In this document: one piece after another, positions 42,774 to 51,899 of the stretch
How positions within the stretch are numbered: the first letter of the stretch is position 1
Layout: every line of letters begins with the position of its first letter
DNA from: Pontibacter pamirensis
GTDB taxonomy: Bacteria; Bacteroidota; Bacteroidia; Cytophagales; Hymenobacteraceae
Reading direction: 5' to 3'
DNA length: 64,000 nucleotides
NCBI RefSeq assembly: GCF_010015475.1
Contig: NZ_SSNI01000002.1
Span: 248,001-312,000 of the forward strand
The notes under the pieces: generated by a model
Databases searched by the model: none
Told to the model about the DNA's origin: nothing
The model's input: the letters and a program-made list of their open reading frames with translations, nothing else
Made by a program: the position numbers and the translations under genes

Positions 42774-45320
42774 TTAATTGTTTGTGCTTGATTTTGCCTC
42801 GCCGCCAGCTCTGCCGGCATTACTGCCTAAAGAAATCAGGTTGGCAAAAAGCCGATATGCACCAGCCACACCGGCAGGGAGTTCCCTGAACCAGGAGTAC
42901 CCGGTATAAATGTAGTTTCCTTTGCCATACGGCGCAATCAGCAGGCCACCATCCCGAGCAGGTTCGCCCGGATCGTTAGAAGAAAGTATAGCCTGATAGT
43001 CATCGCTCCACTCATTCGGGAAGTATAAGCCCCGCTCCTGCACCCAGCCTTCAAAATCTTTTTGTGTGATTTTATTCGGTGTGTTCAGCACCGGGTGGTT
43101 TGGCTGCAAAATACGTACCTCTGCATCCTCCACGGCAACCCGGTCACGGGACAGCTTGAGCGGATATGGCGCGATATCAGGCACAACAAGGCTGTGGTTG
43201 GTATTATACTGCACAATTAGGTTACCGCCGTTCTCAACATATTGCAGCAGTGTTGGCTGGTAGAACTTCAGGCGGTCTACAGTATTATAAGCACGTACTC
43301 CCATGATGATGGCGTCGAACTGCTGCAGGTTGCTCAGGCGCATGTCCTCTTCTTTCAGCAGCGTGACATCATATCCAATCTGCTGCAGGCTTATTGGGAT
43401 ATCGTCTCCGGCGCCCATTACGTAGCCTACCTTCTGCCCTTTCTTCTGCAAGTCCAGTTTCACAATTTTAGCTGTGGCATCCGGGAAAGTGACCTGCGCC
43501 GGAATATGGCTGTAGTTGATAACATTGAGGCCCTGGGTATAATTTTTACCATCTATTGTAGCCACTGCCAGCAGTGTTGTTTCCTGCTGCCCCTGTGGCG
43601 GGTATACGGTAAAAGCGACGGGCAACTCGGCTCCTTTACTTTTCAGGTTAAAGGGGATGGAGGCAGGTTCTGCACGCCAGCCCTGTGGCAATTGCAGTTT
43701 TACATTGCCTGCTATGTTGTCTTTGCCCGATTTTACCAGCACTTGCACCTGCTTTGGCTCCTGGCTGGCAAACATATACACACTCTCCGAAACGTTCACA
43801 AAAACCGGAGGCGTTACCACAAAGGGCCTGTACACTTCACCCTCCACAGGATCTGTGCGCTTATAAACCACCGGTACGCTTACCTGCAGCGGCTGGCCAG
43901 CTACCTGAAGAGAAAAAACAGCCTGTGCGGCAGGCGCATTCTCCGGCATCCCCACCTCCTGCTGGTTCTCTACAGCAAACATGCCCACGGTGCCCGGCTT
44001 GCGAAGCCAATAGGGTTGAGAGTAGGTTATGCTTTGCGGCAGTGTGGCAGTGGCATCGTACCTGAGTGGCTCATTGTTTTGTAGTTGCTTGTTGAGTGTG
44101 GTGTCTTTGGAGGCAAATCCGTAACTGATGCGCTGTAGGGTAACAGGCACGGCAGAACGATTGATGGCTTCCACCTGCAGTTTTACAGGCTGGCCGGGGG
44201 CTGCGGCGAAATCATCAGCCGTTACTTCGAGGTACAAGCCCATGGTAGCTTGTATCACATCCTGCAGCTCTTCCTGCTTTACGCGTTTCCAGTAGCCTTC
44301 CGGTAGCTTCTCCAGCTCCTTTTTAGCGGCAATCAGGGTAGGCACGACAGCTGCTGGCACCGCAGGGTTATACGTGTCGATGGCTTTCTGAATCAGCTTC
44401 TCCACTTTCTCGCCTCCCTTCACCCGGCTCCAGCTGGTATTCACACCTTCAAACAGTTCTTTCTCTGCTCTGGCACCTTTCATATGCTTCAGATACTCTA
44501 AGGCAGCACCACGCGAACCTGTGGCTCCAAAGCCCTGGCTCTTGTGCATGCTGCGGCTTTCTGCGGCAATTTCACCGTATGATTTTCCTAGCAGCGGGTT
44601 ATAAACGCCCACATCTATTGTCAGCAGTTCTTTTACATATTTATCAAACTCTGCCTGGTTACCGAACGACCATATACCCGTGTTCCACAACAGGCGCTTT
44701 GGCTGCCATACCTCCACATATTTCAGCTGCTCCGGAAATCGATTCGGGTCTGCAGCAGCCTCAAATGCCTCTGATGCCAGAATAGCCGAACCAGTATGAT
44801 GCCCGTGCGTTCCGGAAGGTTCCGGCGAGAAGCGGGTTACCATCACATCCGGCCTGAATTTGCGAATAACATACACCATGTCGGCCAGCACCTGCTCTTT
44901 GTCCCAGATGGTGAAGGTCTCCTGTTGGTCTTTAGAAAAGCCGAAATCGTTGGCGCGGGTAAAGAACTGCTGTCCACCGTCAGTGCGACGCGCCTGCAGC
45001 AACTCCTGTGTCCTGATAATCCCCAATCCCTCTCTAATCTCTGGCCCAATAAGGTTCTGCCCCCCATCCCCACGTGTAACAGCCAGATAGCCGGTATTGT
45101 ATAGCTTTTCGTTTGAGAGGTAAGCAATCAGGCGGGTGTTCTCATCATCAGGGTGCGCCGCCAAGTACAGCACAGAGCCGAGCACATTCAGCTTTTTCAG
45201 GTCTTGCAGTACCTTTGCAGCAGAGGGTTTGGCGGGAGCCTGTGCCCATGCGGCAGGCACTGCAAGTAACATCGCCAGTAGCAGCAGGAAGCTTTGGCGG
45301 TAGTCCGTGTGTCTTATCAT
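42774..45320 (-). CDS. PIG-L family deacetylase with C-terminal GATase-like domain
   Basis: An 848-residue secreted protein. Signal peptide (MIRHTDYRQSFLLLLAMLLAVPAAWAQ), then a PIG-L/LmbE domain (about 45-260): zinc motif AHPDDE at 55-60, RGDGGQNLIG, TRFSPEPSGTHGHH with the third ligand. A beta-rich middle follows. The C-terminal part (about 640-830, GYVMGAGDDIPISLQQ, IMGVRAYNT, GGNLIVQYNTNHS) has the look of a glutamine-amidotransferase-like fold. PIG-L enzymes remove N-acetyl groups from sugars or amino-acid conjugates. The linked symporter could import the product, which is inference. Confidence 0.88.
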   Translation of the reverse strand: MIRHTDYRQSFLLLLAMLLAVPAAWAQAPAKPSAAKVLQDLKKLNVLGSVLYLAAHPDDENTRLIAYLSNEKLYNTGYLAVTRGDGGQNLIGPEIREGLGIIRTQELLQARRTDGGQQFFTRANDFGFSKDQQETFTIWDKEQVLADMVYVIRKFRPDVMVTRFSPEPSGTHGHHTGSAILASEAFEAAADPNRFPEQLKYVEVWQPKRLLWNTGIWSFGNQAEFDKYVKELLTIDVGVYNPLLGKSYGEIAAESRSMHKSQGFGATGSRGAALEYLKHMKGARAEKELFEGVNTSWSRVKGGEKVEKLIQKAIDTYNPAVPAAVVPTLIAAKKELEKLPEGYWKRVKQEELQDVIQATMGLYLEVTADDFAAAPGQPVKLQVEAINRSAVPVTLQRISYGFASKDTTLNKQLQNNEPLRYDATATLPQSITYSQPYWLRKPGTVGMFAVENQQEVGMPENAPAAQAVFSLQVAGQPLQVSVPVVYKRTDPVEGEVYRPFVVTPPVFVNVSESVYMFASQEPKQVQVLVKSGKDNIAGNVKLQLPQGWRAEPASIPFNLKSKGAELPVAFTVYPPQGQQETTLLAVATIDGKNYTQGLNVINYSHIPAQVTFPDATAKIVKLDLQKKGQKVGYVMGAGDDIPISLQQIGYDVTLLKEEDMRLSNLQQFDAIIMGVRAYNTVDRLKFYQPTLLQYVENGGNLIVQYNTNHSLVVPDIAPYPLKLSRDRVAVEDAEVRILQPNHPVLNTPNKITQKDFEGWVQERGLYFPNEWSDDYQAILSSNDPGEPARDGGLLIAPYGKGNYIYTGYSWFRELPAGVAGAYRLFANLISLGSNAGRAGGEAKSSTNN

Positions 45321-45752
45321 TATAATTTCTTATGTTCAACAAGCTGATGTGAGCAATCGCTCCAGATTAGCCCGTTCTGTAAAGCTATAAAATTAAGTTG
45401 AGCTAAAATACAGCTGCCATTTCCGTTTGTGATAGAAAGATAGAAAGCTCCTATAAACAACAGAAAGAAATCTACAAACGTGTTAGTGCCAGATTAAGGC
45501 TTAAAACTTATAACAGCTTAAAAATGTATGCAAGCCTAAATATATTCTTATTAAAAAAGCATATATTTATTGCATATATATTAGATTTAATCTATGTTTG
45601 TTCAGCACCAGTAGTCTGTGCAGGCATTCTCTTTTCAGTGTTTATACTTTGTTTTGAATGATTTAGCTTGATACCTCGTAAGCAGCCTTTGTTCTGTAAA
45701 TGAAAGGCTTATGCGAATTCACCCCATACTTAAAATATACAACGCGTAAAAT
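45321..45752. other. Divergent intergenic region
   Basis: 432 AT-rich bases. It includes repeated ATATAT tracts (about 45545-45595) and a TATACTTTG near the right end, close to a -7 element for the plus-strand gene. No gene or long hairpin is seen. Confidence 0.4.
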
Positions 45753-46448
45753 ATGCCAAACCAGAGAGAAAGCAATATAGAGGATTTCGCATTCGACTAT
45801 ATTCAGTCTTACTACACAACACGTACAGGTGCAAAAACAATATTTGTAGACAAAGCTGAGCGCACCAGGCAAGGTTATGTGGCTGATGGGTTCTTCTCTT
45901 ATAAGAACTCGGATAAAAGACTTTTTATTGCTTCTCTAAGCACCAGGAACTCTTCAAAAATAAGCTCATTATTAACAGGTTATAAAAAGAAAGGGCTAAG
46001 TATAAGACGCTATGTAGTAGCGCTTTTGTTATTTGCAGCCACTTTATACATTGGCTTAAAAGCATCGCATTGGGCCATTCTATATGTAGTGCCCATTGTA
46101 GCAGCCTTTGCAGGCTTTGTTCTTTCGACCATGCTGGAGAAGAAGCGCCTGAAGACTAAAGTAGAGCATCTGCTCGATGATATTTTGCACCTTCACGCTG
46201 ATGAGCGGTGGTTAGGTATTTCTATCAGCAGCCTAGTTTTTCGAAACAACGACATGGCAAAGCACTTGCTGTCTGTCTGCCAGCGCCACGGAGTCGGTGT
46301 TATAACAGTGGGTAAGCGGGCAAAAGTAGTGCTGATGCAGGAGCCCCAAACACAAACCTGCCGCCGGGGAGATTTCCTATCGCATTATGAATCTGAGGCG
46401 CGCATCCGGAAAGCCTTACTGGGAGACTCTTTTCTTCGCGTGGCTTAG
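45753..46448 (+). CDS. Membrane-anchored hypothetical protein
   Basis: A 231-residue protein. A soluble N-terminal half (IEDFAFDYIQSYYTTRTGAKTI, ADGFFSYKNSDKRLFIASLST) is followed by two hydrophobic helices (YVVALLLFAATLYIGL and AILYVVPIVAAFAGFVLS, about 93-130) and a soluble C-terminal half ending in HGVGVITVGKRAKVVL. The arrangement and strand pattern resemble a restriction-endonuclease-like fold interrupted by membrane helices, but the usual catalytic Asp-Glu-x-Lys residues are not obvious. No family is recognised. A terminator follows. Confidence 0.6.
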   Translation: MPNQRESNIEDFAFDYIQSYYTTRTGAKTIFVDKAERTRQGYVADGFFSYKNSDKRLFIASLSTRNSSKISSLLTGYKKKGLSIRRYVVALLLFAATLYIGLKASHWAILYVVPIVAAFAGFVLSTMLEKKRLKTKVEHLLDDILHLHADERWLGISISSLVFRNNDMAKHLLSVCQRHGVGVITVGKRAKVVLMQEPQTQTCRRGDFLSHYESEARIRKALLGDSFLRVA

Positions 46449-46478
46449 CTTACCCGTTATACCAGTTTAATTGCATTC

Positions 46479-46514
46479 GCCCTCTTGTTGCACAATTATT
46501 TGCAACAAGAGGGC
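46479..46514 (+). terminator. Terminator after the 231-residue gene
   Basis: GCCCTCTTGTTGCA and TGCAACAAGAGGGC form a perfect 14-base-pair stem followed by TTTGTCTTT. Confidence 0.85.
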
Positions 46515-46574
46515 TTTGTCTTTAGTACTATAGGGTAGCATCCCAGACCTCAACAAACTTAATATAAAAAAATT

Positions 46575-46658
46575 ATGACTTTGATTTTATTGATAATACT
46601 GGCAATAGCAATCATAATTGGTGTCATTTGGTTTAAGTCAAAAACACCGAAACATTAA
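46575..46658 (+). CDS. Possible 27-residue membrane peptide
   Basis: ATG at 46575, TAA at 46656-46658. The peptide is MTLILLIILAIAIIIGVIW followed by the basic tail FKSKTPKH, the profile of a small single-pass membrane peptide. It ends 16 bases before the DUF2461 gene. Chance occurrence is possible; AT-rich DNA upstream lacks a clear promoter. Confidence 0.35.
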   Translation: MTLILLIILAIAIIIGVIWFKSKTPKH

Positions 46659-46674
46659 AGGCAGCCCCTCTCAA

Positions 46675-47343
46675 ATGGACACATGCACGGTGCTTAAATT
46701 TTTGCAGAAACTTCAGCAGAACAACAGCAAGCTGTGGATGGACAGCCACAGGGATGAGTATCAACAGGCAAAATCTCTTTTTACTGCACTTGTAAACCAC
46801 CTACTGGAGGCACTGCAACAGTTTGACAATGACTTACATGGAGTAACAGCAAAAGAGTGCATCTTCAGAATAAACAAGAATGATTTCTCCAAAAAGGGAG
46901 AATCTCCGTATAAAGGGCATTTTGGTGCAGGCATGTCGCCGGGAGGGCGTCATTCGCCTTCTGCCAATTATGTGCTGGTGCTGGAGCCGAACGGAAAGTC
47001 CAGAGCCGGAGGTGGAATACGAAAACCTACTTCTAAGCAACTGGAGCTGATACGGGAGGAGATTGACTACAGCCCCGGAGAACTGCAGGGTATACTGCAG
47101 GAACCAGGGTTTAAAGCTGCTTTTGGAGGACTGCAGGGAGAAAAGCGAAAACTCCCCCCGAAAGGCTACGATAAAGCGCACCAGGAGATAGCTTTACTGA
47201 AGCATAACAGTTTTCAGGTGTTGCATTATTTCACAGATGAGGAAGTGTGTGCCCCTGATTTCATAGCACGTTTACTGCCCCTGTACAGGCAGGTTCTACC
47301 ATTACACCAATTTCTGAACAGATCTATAACTGAAAATAAGTGA
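46675..47343 (+). CDS. DUF2461 domain-containing protein
   Basis: A 222-residue protein from the ATG at 46675. Features: FLQKLQQNNSKLWMDSHRDEY near the N-terminus, FRINKNDFSKKGESPYKGHFGA and LPPKGYDKAHQEIALLKHNSF, typical of DUF2461 (TIGR02453). It has no membrane segment. The family is widespread and of unknown function. The upstream extension of the frame to 46618 covers the small peptide and has no homology. The next gene starts at a GTG overlapping its stop, so the two are coupled. Confidence 0.92.
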   Translation: MDTCTVLKFLQKLQQNNSKLWMDSHRDEYQQAKSLFTALVNHLLEALQQFDNDLHGVTAKECIFRINKNDFSKKGESPYKGHFGAGMSPGGRHSPSANYVLVLEPNGKSRAGGGIRKPTSKQLELIREEIDYSPGELQGILQEPGFKAAFGGLQGEKRKLPPKGYDKAHQEIALLKHNSFQVLHYFTDEEVCAPDFIARLLPLYRQVLPLHQFLNRSITENK

Positions 47344-47720
47344 AAAGAAATAACACGCTACACTTTATCTACATCGCCCTGCTGCTATGCCTCTCCAGCA
47401 GTTGCGGGAATGAGCCCAAGCGCATACCCGACACCTTGCCCGATGTGCACGGCTACATCGGCGATATAAAGCGCACTGCCAACAATGGAAGTGCGGCCAA
47501 AGCAGTTATCATGGTGAAGTCGATCGAGGGTTTAGAGGCCAACCATCCTCTAGCCAGCTTAAGAATAGACGAAAACACATTGATTGAGGACACAACAGGT
47601 GAAGAGCTGAAGCTAGAGCAACTGCGTGAAGGGCACGAGGTGCAGGCCTGGCTTGAGGATGGCATCACGAAAACAAAGCCGGTGCAGGGTTATGCCAAAG
47701 CCATGCGCGTGGACTATTAA
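47340..47720 (+). CDS. Lipoprotein with DUF3221-like domain
   Basis: A 126-residue lipoprotein (GTG at 47340; lipobox SSSC) followed by a small beta domain: GYIGDIKRTANNGSAAKAVIM, SLRIDENTLIEDTTG and LREGHEVQAWLEDG. The pattern resembles DUF3221/YobA-type domains, which are OB-like and of unknown role. The start overlaps the DUF2461 stop by four bases. Confidence 0.72.
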   Translation: MKRNNTLHFIYIALLLCLSSSCGNEPKRIPDTLPDVHGYIGDIKRTANNGSAAKAVIMVKSIEGLEANHPLASLRIDENTLIEDTTGEELKLEQLREGHEVQAWLEDGITKTKPVQGYAKAMRVDY

Positions 47721-47856
47721 TGTCCATTAGCATAAATTCCCCCTTTCTGCTAGTCAACTGCACCTGAAAACCGTATCCTTTTATTTGTACACTATGATGG
47801 CACCTTTACAGGCTTAATGATATAAAACGCTCTGCACCTGACATTAGCAAGCACCT

Positions 47857-48330
47857 ATGGCACCAGATAAAACGGAATATGCAGATTTGTTGGCAACATG
47901 GCCAGCGCCAGTGCAGCTTACACATCCCGGGGGAGAGGTATTTGTAACGATCTCTATTTATCAAAACCATATAGAAGCCCGATGGAGTGGTCATGTTACG
48001 GCAGACAATGTAGTAACAGCCGCTAAAGTTTACCTCTCCCTGTTGCACAAAACGCCTAGAGCAAGGTTATTGAATGATAAAACAGATGCCACAGGCGACT
48101 GGACAGAGGCAAACGACTGGCTCGAGTTCGAATGGCTGCCTAAAGCCATTCAGGCCGGGTTGCATGCTATTGCTTATGTCTACTCTACCAACATGTTCAG
48201 CAGACTATCCTCCCGAGACCTGATACAGCGCATGACACCTATTATCTGGATAAAAGACTTCAACGACCGGGCACTCGCCGAAACATGGCTACTTTCGCAC
48301 TACGTTCCTGATGAAGCCATTGAGCCATAA
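47857..48330 (+). CDS. Hypothetical protein with STAS/SpoIIAA-like fold
   Basis: A 157-residue protein. The sequence ISIYQNHIEARWSGHVTADNVVTAAKVYL, then RARLLNDKTDATGDWTEANDWLE and a C-terminal IIWIKDFNDRALAETWL, has the alternating strand-helix rhythm of the SpoIIAA/STAS-like fold found in several uncharacterised Bacteroidota proteins. No signal peptide. Family assignment is tentative. The gene stands alone. Confidence 0.65.
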   Translation: MAPDKTEYADLLATWPAPVQLTHPGGEVFVTISIYQNHIEARWSGHVTADNVVTAAKVYLSLLHKTPRARLLNDKTDATGDWTEANDWLEFEWLPKAIQAGLHAIAYVYSTNMFSRLSSRDLIQRMTPIIWIKDFNDRALAETWLLSHYVPDEAIEP

Positions 48331-48458
48331 ACTGACCAGGTACTTTGCATGTGCCCGAAAAACTTTTCTGACAAGGCTACTGCCATTAACAGACACACAC
48401 AAGGCTTAACAAGTCCAGTCGGTCTTGCGTCTGTTGCCCTGCACCTATCCCTGATTAC

Positions 48459-48665
48459 TTAGTTTAGAGCCACAGCGGCAGGTGCTGCCACTGTAATTTC
48501 CACTGTATCCAGCAAAACATCCATAACAGGCTGCTCCAACTCAGGAGTGGTGGTGGCTTCTGTGTGATTCAGCACTACTTTGGCTGACTCGTCTACTTGC
48601 ACTGTGTCCTGAACAGCAAGACCAAAACCAAAAAATGAGGCGAAAAGAAGAATTAGGATTTTCAT
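48459..48665 (-). CDS. Small secreted hypothetical protein
   Basis: A 68-residue protein with an N-terminal signal-like segment (MKILILLFASFFGFGLA) followed by an acidic region rich in Thr, Val and Glu (VDESAKVVLNHTEATTTPELEQ) and an Ala/Val end. There is no cysteine or motif. It may be a small periplasmic protein. Coding status is supported only by composition and the signal. Confidence 0.5.
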   Translation of the reverse strand: MKILILLFASFFGFGLAVQDTVQVDESAKVVLNHTEATTTPELEQPVMDVLLDTVEITVAAPAAVALN

Positions 48666-49055
48666 AGTTGTAAATTTTATAAGTTTAAAATCATTTTGTT
48701 ATTGCAAATATAGTATAAGGTACTTTGTTATGCATAGTACTGTTACATACATTACTACTGTACTATACAAACTACCGAATTGTATCCGCGAACCAAGCTT
48801 TAAACAAGACGAATGGTACCTTTATTTTTTCCTGATTTATCTTCGAAACCAGTTATTTCGTGACGAGAGTAAAGAAGGAATAAAGCGGCATCAGAGAGAA
48901 GAAAGAAGGTTACAGCAGTAGCTGCCAGGCTTTTTTAAATCTGTATCCTTCACCTACTGGAGGCCTGGTAGCCAAGCATAGAAAAGCAAAAATCGCTTAC
49001 TTTGAATTATAATACTGAAAATGCTTCTAGTTTCCTGTTCCCAGTATAGCCACAA
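48666..49055. other. Intergenic region
   Basis: 390 bases. A weak open frame at 48730-48921 has no homology and no start signal. TTACTTTG near 48997-49004 is one mismatch from a -7 element for the hydrolase gene that follows. Nothing else is seen. Confidence 0.4.
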
Positions 49056-49709
49056 ATGAGCACTGTATACCTTATAAGCGGCTTAGGTGCCGATTGGCGC
49101 ATGCTCCAGTTCCTGAAACTCCCGGACCACCTGGAGAAGCACTATGTGGATTGGATAGCGCCCGAACATGTAGATGAGGCCCTGCCTGATTATGTAAGGC
49201 GCCTGAAACAGGAAATAACAGACCCTGATCCTATACTCATCGGGCTATCGTATGGCGGTGTAATAGCCATAGAGTTGGCTAAAGTCCTGCAGCCACGTAA
49301 AACAATCATCATCTCCAGCCTGGATACCCGCCACGGCTTGCCTTGGTATTACCGAGCATTGGGTAAGATGAAGCTGCACCATTGGGTGCCGCTGAAAGTA
49401 CTGCAAAGTGCTTTGCCTTTTGCGCCCTGGTTCTTCGGAGCTCACAGCCGCTATAATAAGAAGCTTTTGAAAGAAGTTATTCTGGACATTGATGAATTAT
49501 TTCTGCGCTGGTCGCTAGGGCAGTTGCTGGACTGGCAACAGGAGGAAGTGCTGCCGGGGCTGGTGCACATCCATGGCACTGCTGACCGGGTGCTGCCGCT
49601 CTACGATCGTCCAGGTCTTATTAAGGTGCCTGGAGGCGAACATTTGATGGTGCTGCAACAGCCCGGCGAAATTAGTGCTATCTTGAAAAAAATTTTAGAG
49701 AACGAATGA
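49056..49709 (+). CDS. Alpha/beta hydrolase
   Basis: A 217-residue hydrolase with nucleophile S65 in GLSYGG (63-68), a probable acid in HGTADRVLPL and a histidine in GGEHLMVL. There is no signal peptide, so it is cytoplasmic. The substrate is unknown; esterase or lipid/ester hydrolase functions are common for this size. Its stop overlaps the next start (ATGA), and a FAD oxidoreductase follows, suggesting a three-gene operon. Confidence 0.85.
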   Translation: MSTVYLISGLGADWRMLQFLKLPDHLEKHYVDWIAPEHVDEALPDYVRRLKQEITDPDPILIGLSYGGVIAIELAKVLQPRKTIIISSLDTRHGLPWYYRALGKMKLHHWVPLKVLQSALPFAPWFFGAHSRYNKKLLKEVILDIDELFLRWSLGQLLDWQQEEVLPGLVHIHGTADRVLPLYDRPGLIKVPGGEHLMVLQQPGEISAILKKILENE

Positions 49710-49957
49710 GCAAGAGCAAATACATCGTGACAACCCCTGACGAGCAGCAGGTGGACCTTACGCAAGCCGTCATCCTGAAAAGCAATAACCTCTACCCTTT
49801 CGGAGAACATAACTACGCCATCTACGAAACGCCGGAAGGTAACTTTGTAAAAGGCCTGAACAGAGGCGAGCGTGAAATTATGCTGACGCATTTCGAGCGA
49901 ATGGACGAAGCATCCGCCCGCAACTATAACCACCCTTACTTCCGCGAAGACGAATAG
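49706..49957 (+). CDS. Small conserved hypothetical protein
   Basis: An 83-residue soluble protein: KYIVTTPDEQQVDLTQAVILK, FGEHNYAIYETPEGNFVKG and HFERMDEASARNYNHPYF. The C-terminal region has aromatic residues and His. The start overlaps the hydrolase stop by four bases and the next gene starts 3 bases after its stop, supporting translation. No family recognised. Confidence 0.7.
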   Translation: MSKSKYIVTTPDEQQVDLTQAVILKSNNLYPFGEHNYAIYETPEGNFVKGLNRGEREIMLTHFERMDEASARNYNHPYFREDE

Positions 49958-49960
49958 CCC

Positions 49961-51100
49961 ATGCAACTAAGCTTCTGGGAGAAAGACACCTACTTCAGTA
50001 ACATTGATGTGTTAATCGTGGGCAGCGGCATTGTTGGCCTTAACGCGGCCCTGCACCTGAAAAACGCTCAGCCAAAGTTAAAAGTGATGGTGGTGGAACG
50101 GGGCCTTTTGCCGACGGGTGCCAGTTCCAAAAATGCTGGATTTGCCTGCTTCGGCAGCCCCTCAGAGCTTTTAGATGACCTTGCGCATCACCCGGAGGAG
50201 ACGGTGTTCAACCTGGTGGAACGCCGCTGGAAAGGACTACAGCGCCTGCGCCAGAACCTGGGCGACACTGCCATTGATTATCACCGTTGGGGCGGCTATG
50301 AGCTGTTCGAGCCACATCAGGCAGACCTATATGAAGCATGTATGGAACGCCTCCCTTACCTAAACAAACAGCTGCTGCCCCTAATTGGCGAACCAGATAT
50401 TTACCGCTCAGCCGATAGCAAAATCAGCACCTTCGGCTTTAAGCAGGTAAGCCACCTGATAGAGAGCACTGCCGAAGGCCAGATAGATACAGGCAAAATG
50501 ATTCTGGCCCTGACGCAAAAGGTACAAGCGCTGGGCGTACTAGTGCTGAATGGCCTGGAGGTGCAGGAACTGCAGGACGACGGCACGCACGTAACGGCCA
50601 CCACAACACAGGATATCACGATAAAAGCGCGTGCAGCTCTCGTTGCCACCAACGGCTTTGCCCAAAAGCTGCTGCCACAGCTTTCTATCGTTCCGGCCCG
50701 GGCGCAGGTCCTGATTACGAAGCCTATACCCCACCTCAGAATTAAAGGTACTTTCCACTACGACAAAGGCTATTACTATTTCCGCAACATCGGCAACCGC
50801 GTGTTGTTTGGCGGGGGCCGAAACTTGGACTTCAGGGCGGAAGAAACAATGGAGTTCGGTTTAACAGGGCTGGTACAGCACAAATTAGAAGATTTGCTGC
50901 GTAAGGTCATTCTACCGGATACACCGTTTGAAGTAGAACATCGCTGGAGCGGCATTATGGGCATGGGTGCCGAAAAGACAACTCTCGTACAGCAGGTATC
51001 GGAACGGGTGAGCTGCGCCATCCGCCTCAGTGGCATGGGCATTGCCATAGGTTCCCTGGTTGGAGAAGAGGGCGCAGCACTCGTACTGGAGAAAGTATAA
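49961..51100 (+). CDS. FAD-dependent oxidoreductase (DAO family)
   Basis: A 379-residue flavoprotein. The FAD-binding Rossmann motif GSGIVG is at 21-26 (DVLIVGSGIVGLNAALHL), the ribose-binding Glu follows as VVERG, and GASSKNAGFACFGS is typical of DAO-type amino acid or amine oxidases/dehydrogenases. A GYYYFRNIGNRVLFGGGRN segment and C-terminal SGMGIAIGS fit the second FAD site. The substrate is probably an amino acid or amine, not determined. It ends the hydrolase operon. Confidence 0.9.
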   Translation: MQLSFWEKDTYFSNIDVLIVGSGIVGLNAALHLKNAQPKLKVMVVERGLLPTGASSKNAGFACFGSPSELLDDLAHHPEETVFNLVERRWKGLQRLRQNLGDTAIDYHRWGGYELFEPHQADLYEACMERLPYLNKQLLPLIGEPDIYRSADSKISTFGFKQVSHLIESTAEGQIDTGKMILALTQKVQALGVLVLNGLEVQELQDDGTHVTATTTQDITIKARAALVATNGFAQKLLPQLSIVPARAQVLITKPIPHLRIKGTFHYDKGYYYFRNIGNRVLFGGGRNLDFRAEETMEFGLTGLVQHKLEDLLRKVILPDTPFEVEHRWSGIMGMGAEKTTLVQQVSERVSCAIRLSGMGIAIGSLVGEEGAALVLEKV

Positions 51101-51185
51101 ATTTTAGCATTTTTTCCCTCACATGTTTATGAAAACTGTGTAGAAATATTATATTGTAGCGTTGGCCAGCCAAAATTACCATAAT

Positions 51186-51827
51186 ATGCCACAGCGCTAT
51201 TTTTACCTTGACGATGAAAAGCAGCAGTGCCTGACAGCCAGTTGGAAGCACAACTGGCAGCATTTTACGCTCCGCCTTCAGAATCAGGAAATTAGCTCTT
51301 TCACTATGAAGGAAGAGCTGGCAGAAGGGCAGGTATATGTAATGCCGGATGGTCGTTTGTTGTCTGTGCGCTTGAACCGCCGGAAAGAGCCGGACCTGGT
51401 TCTGTCTCTTGATGGGATGCCCATGCATGGCTGTGATACGGACCTGCGCAGGCAGGTAAAAAACAATTATCAACTGGCCTTCTTCTTAGGCATCCTGAAC
51501 ATAATTGGAGGGCTGCTTGCTGAGTCCGTCCAGTCAGAGTTATTGCTGCACCTGGGCTTTGGTTTCGAAACGGCTATTGTGGGTATGGCATATTTGTCGC
51601 TTTCGTGGGGAATTAAACACCTATCGCTTTTCGCTGTCTACGCCATGATTGCGCTTCTCGCTTTCGACATTGTGTTCCTGTGCATCTTAACAGTTCTTGA
51701 AAATGGCACCGGCAGCTACCCTGCATCCGGTCTGCTGCTGAACTCGGTCTTTATCTATGCCTTTGTGAAGGGTGCGGGAGCTATAAAGAAGCTGAAGACA
51801 AAAGTAGCAGCCACTATAACTGCTTAA
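51186..51827 (+). CDS. Hypothetical membrane protein
   Basis: A 213-residue protein from the ATG at 51186. The first third is soluble (QRYFYLDDEKQQCLTASWKHNW, YVMPDGRLLSVRLNRRKEPDL), followed by about four helices (FFLGILNIIGGLLA, VGMAYLSLSWGI, FAVYAMIALLAFDIVFLCIL and LNSVFIYAFVKG). No family is recognised. Upstream ATG at 51162 adds 8 residues; the start is chosen because the first codons look poorly coding. A hairpin terminator follows. Confidence 0.65.
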   Translation: MPQRYFYLDDEKQQCLTASWKHNWQHFTLRLQNQEISSFTMKEELAEGQVYVMPDGRLLSVRLNRRKEPDLVLSLDGMPMHGCDTDLRRQVKNNYQLAFFLGILNIIGGLLAESVQSELLLHLGFGFETAIVGMAYLSLSWGIKHLSLFAVYAMIALLAFDIVFLCILTVLENGTGSYPASGLLLNSVFIYAFVKGAGAIKKLKTKVAATITA

Positions 51828-51844
51828 CAAAAGTGCGTTAAAGA

Positions 51845-51879
51845 TAAGAGGCAAGCCGGATAAATCAGCTTGCCTCTTA
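51845..51879. terminator. Bidirectional terminator
   Basis: TAAGAGGCAAGC and GCTTGCCTCTTA form a perfect 12-base-pair stem between two convergent genes. Confidence 0.8.
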
Positions 51880-51899
51880 CTTTGTTTCGGTCTTTTTGC

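Noticed and set aside
48730..48921. Open frame of 63 codons upstream of the alpha/beta hydrolase
   Set aside because: Odd composition, no start signal, no recognisable domain or coupling; probably chance.
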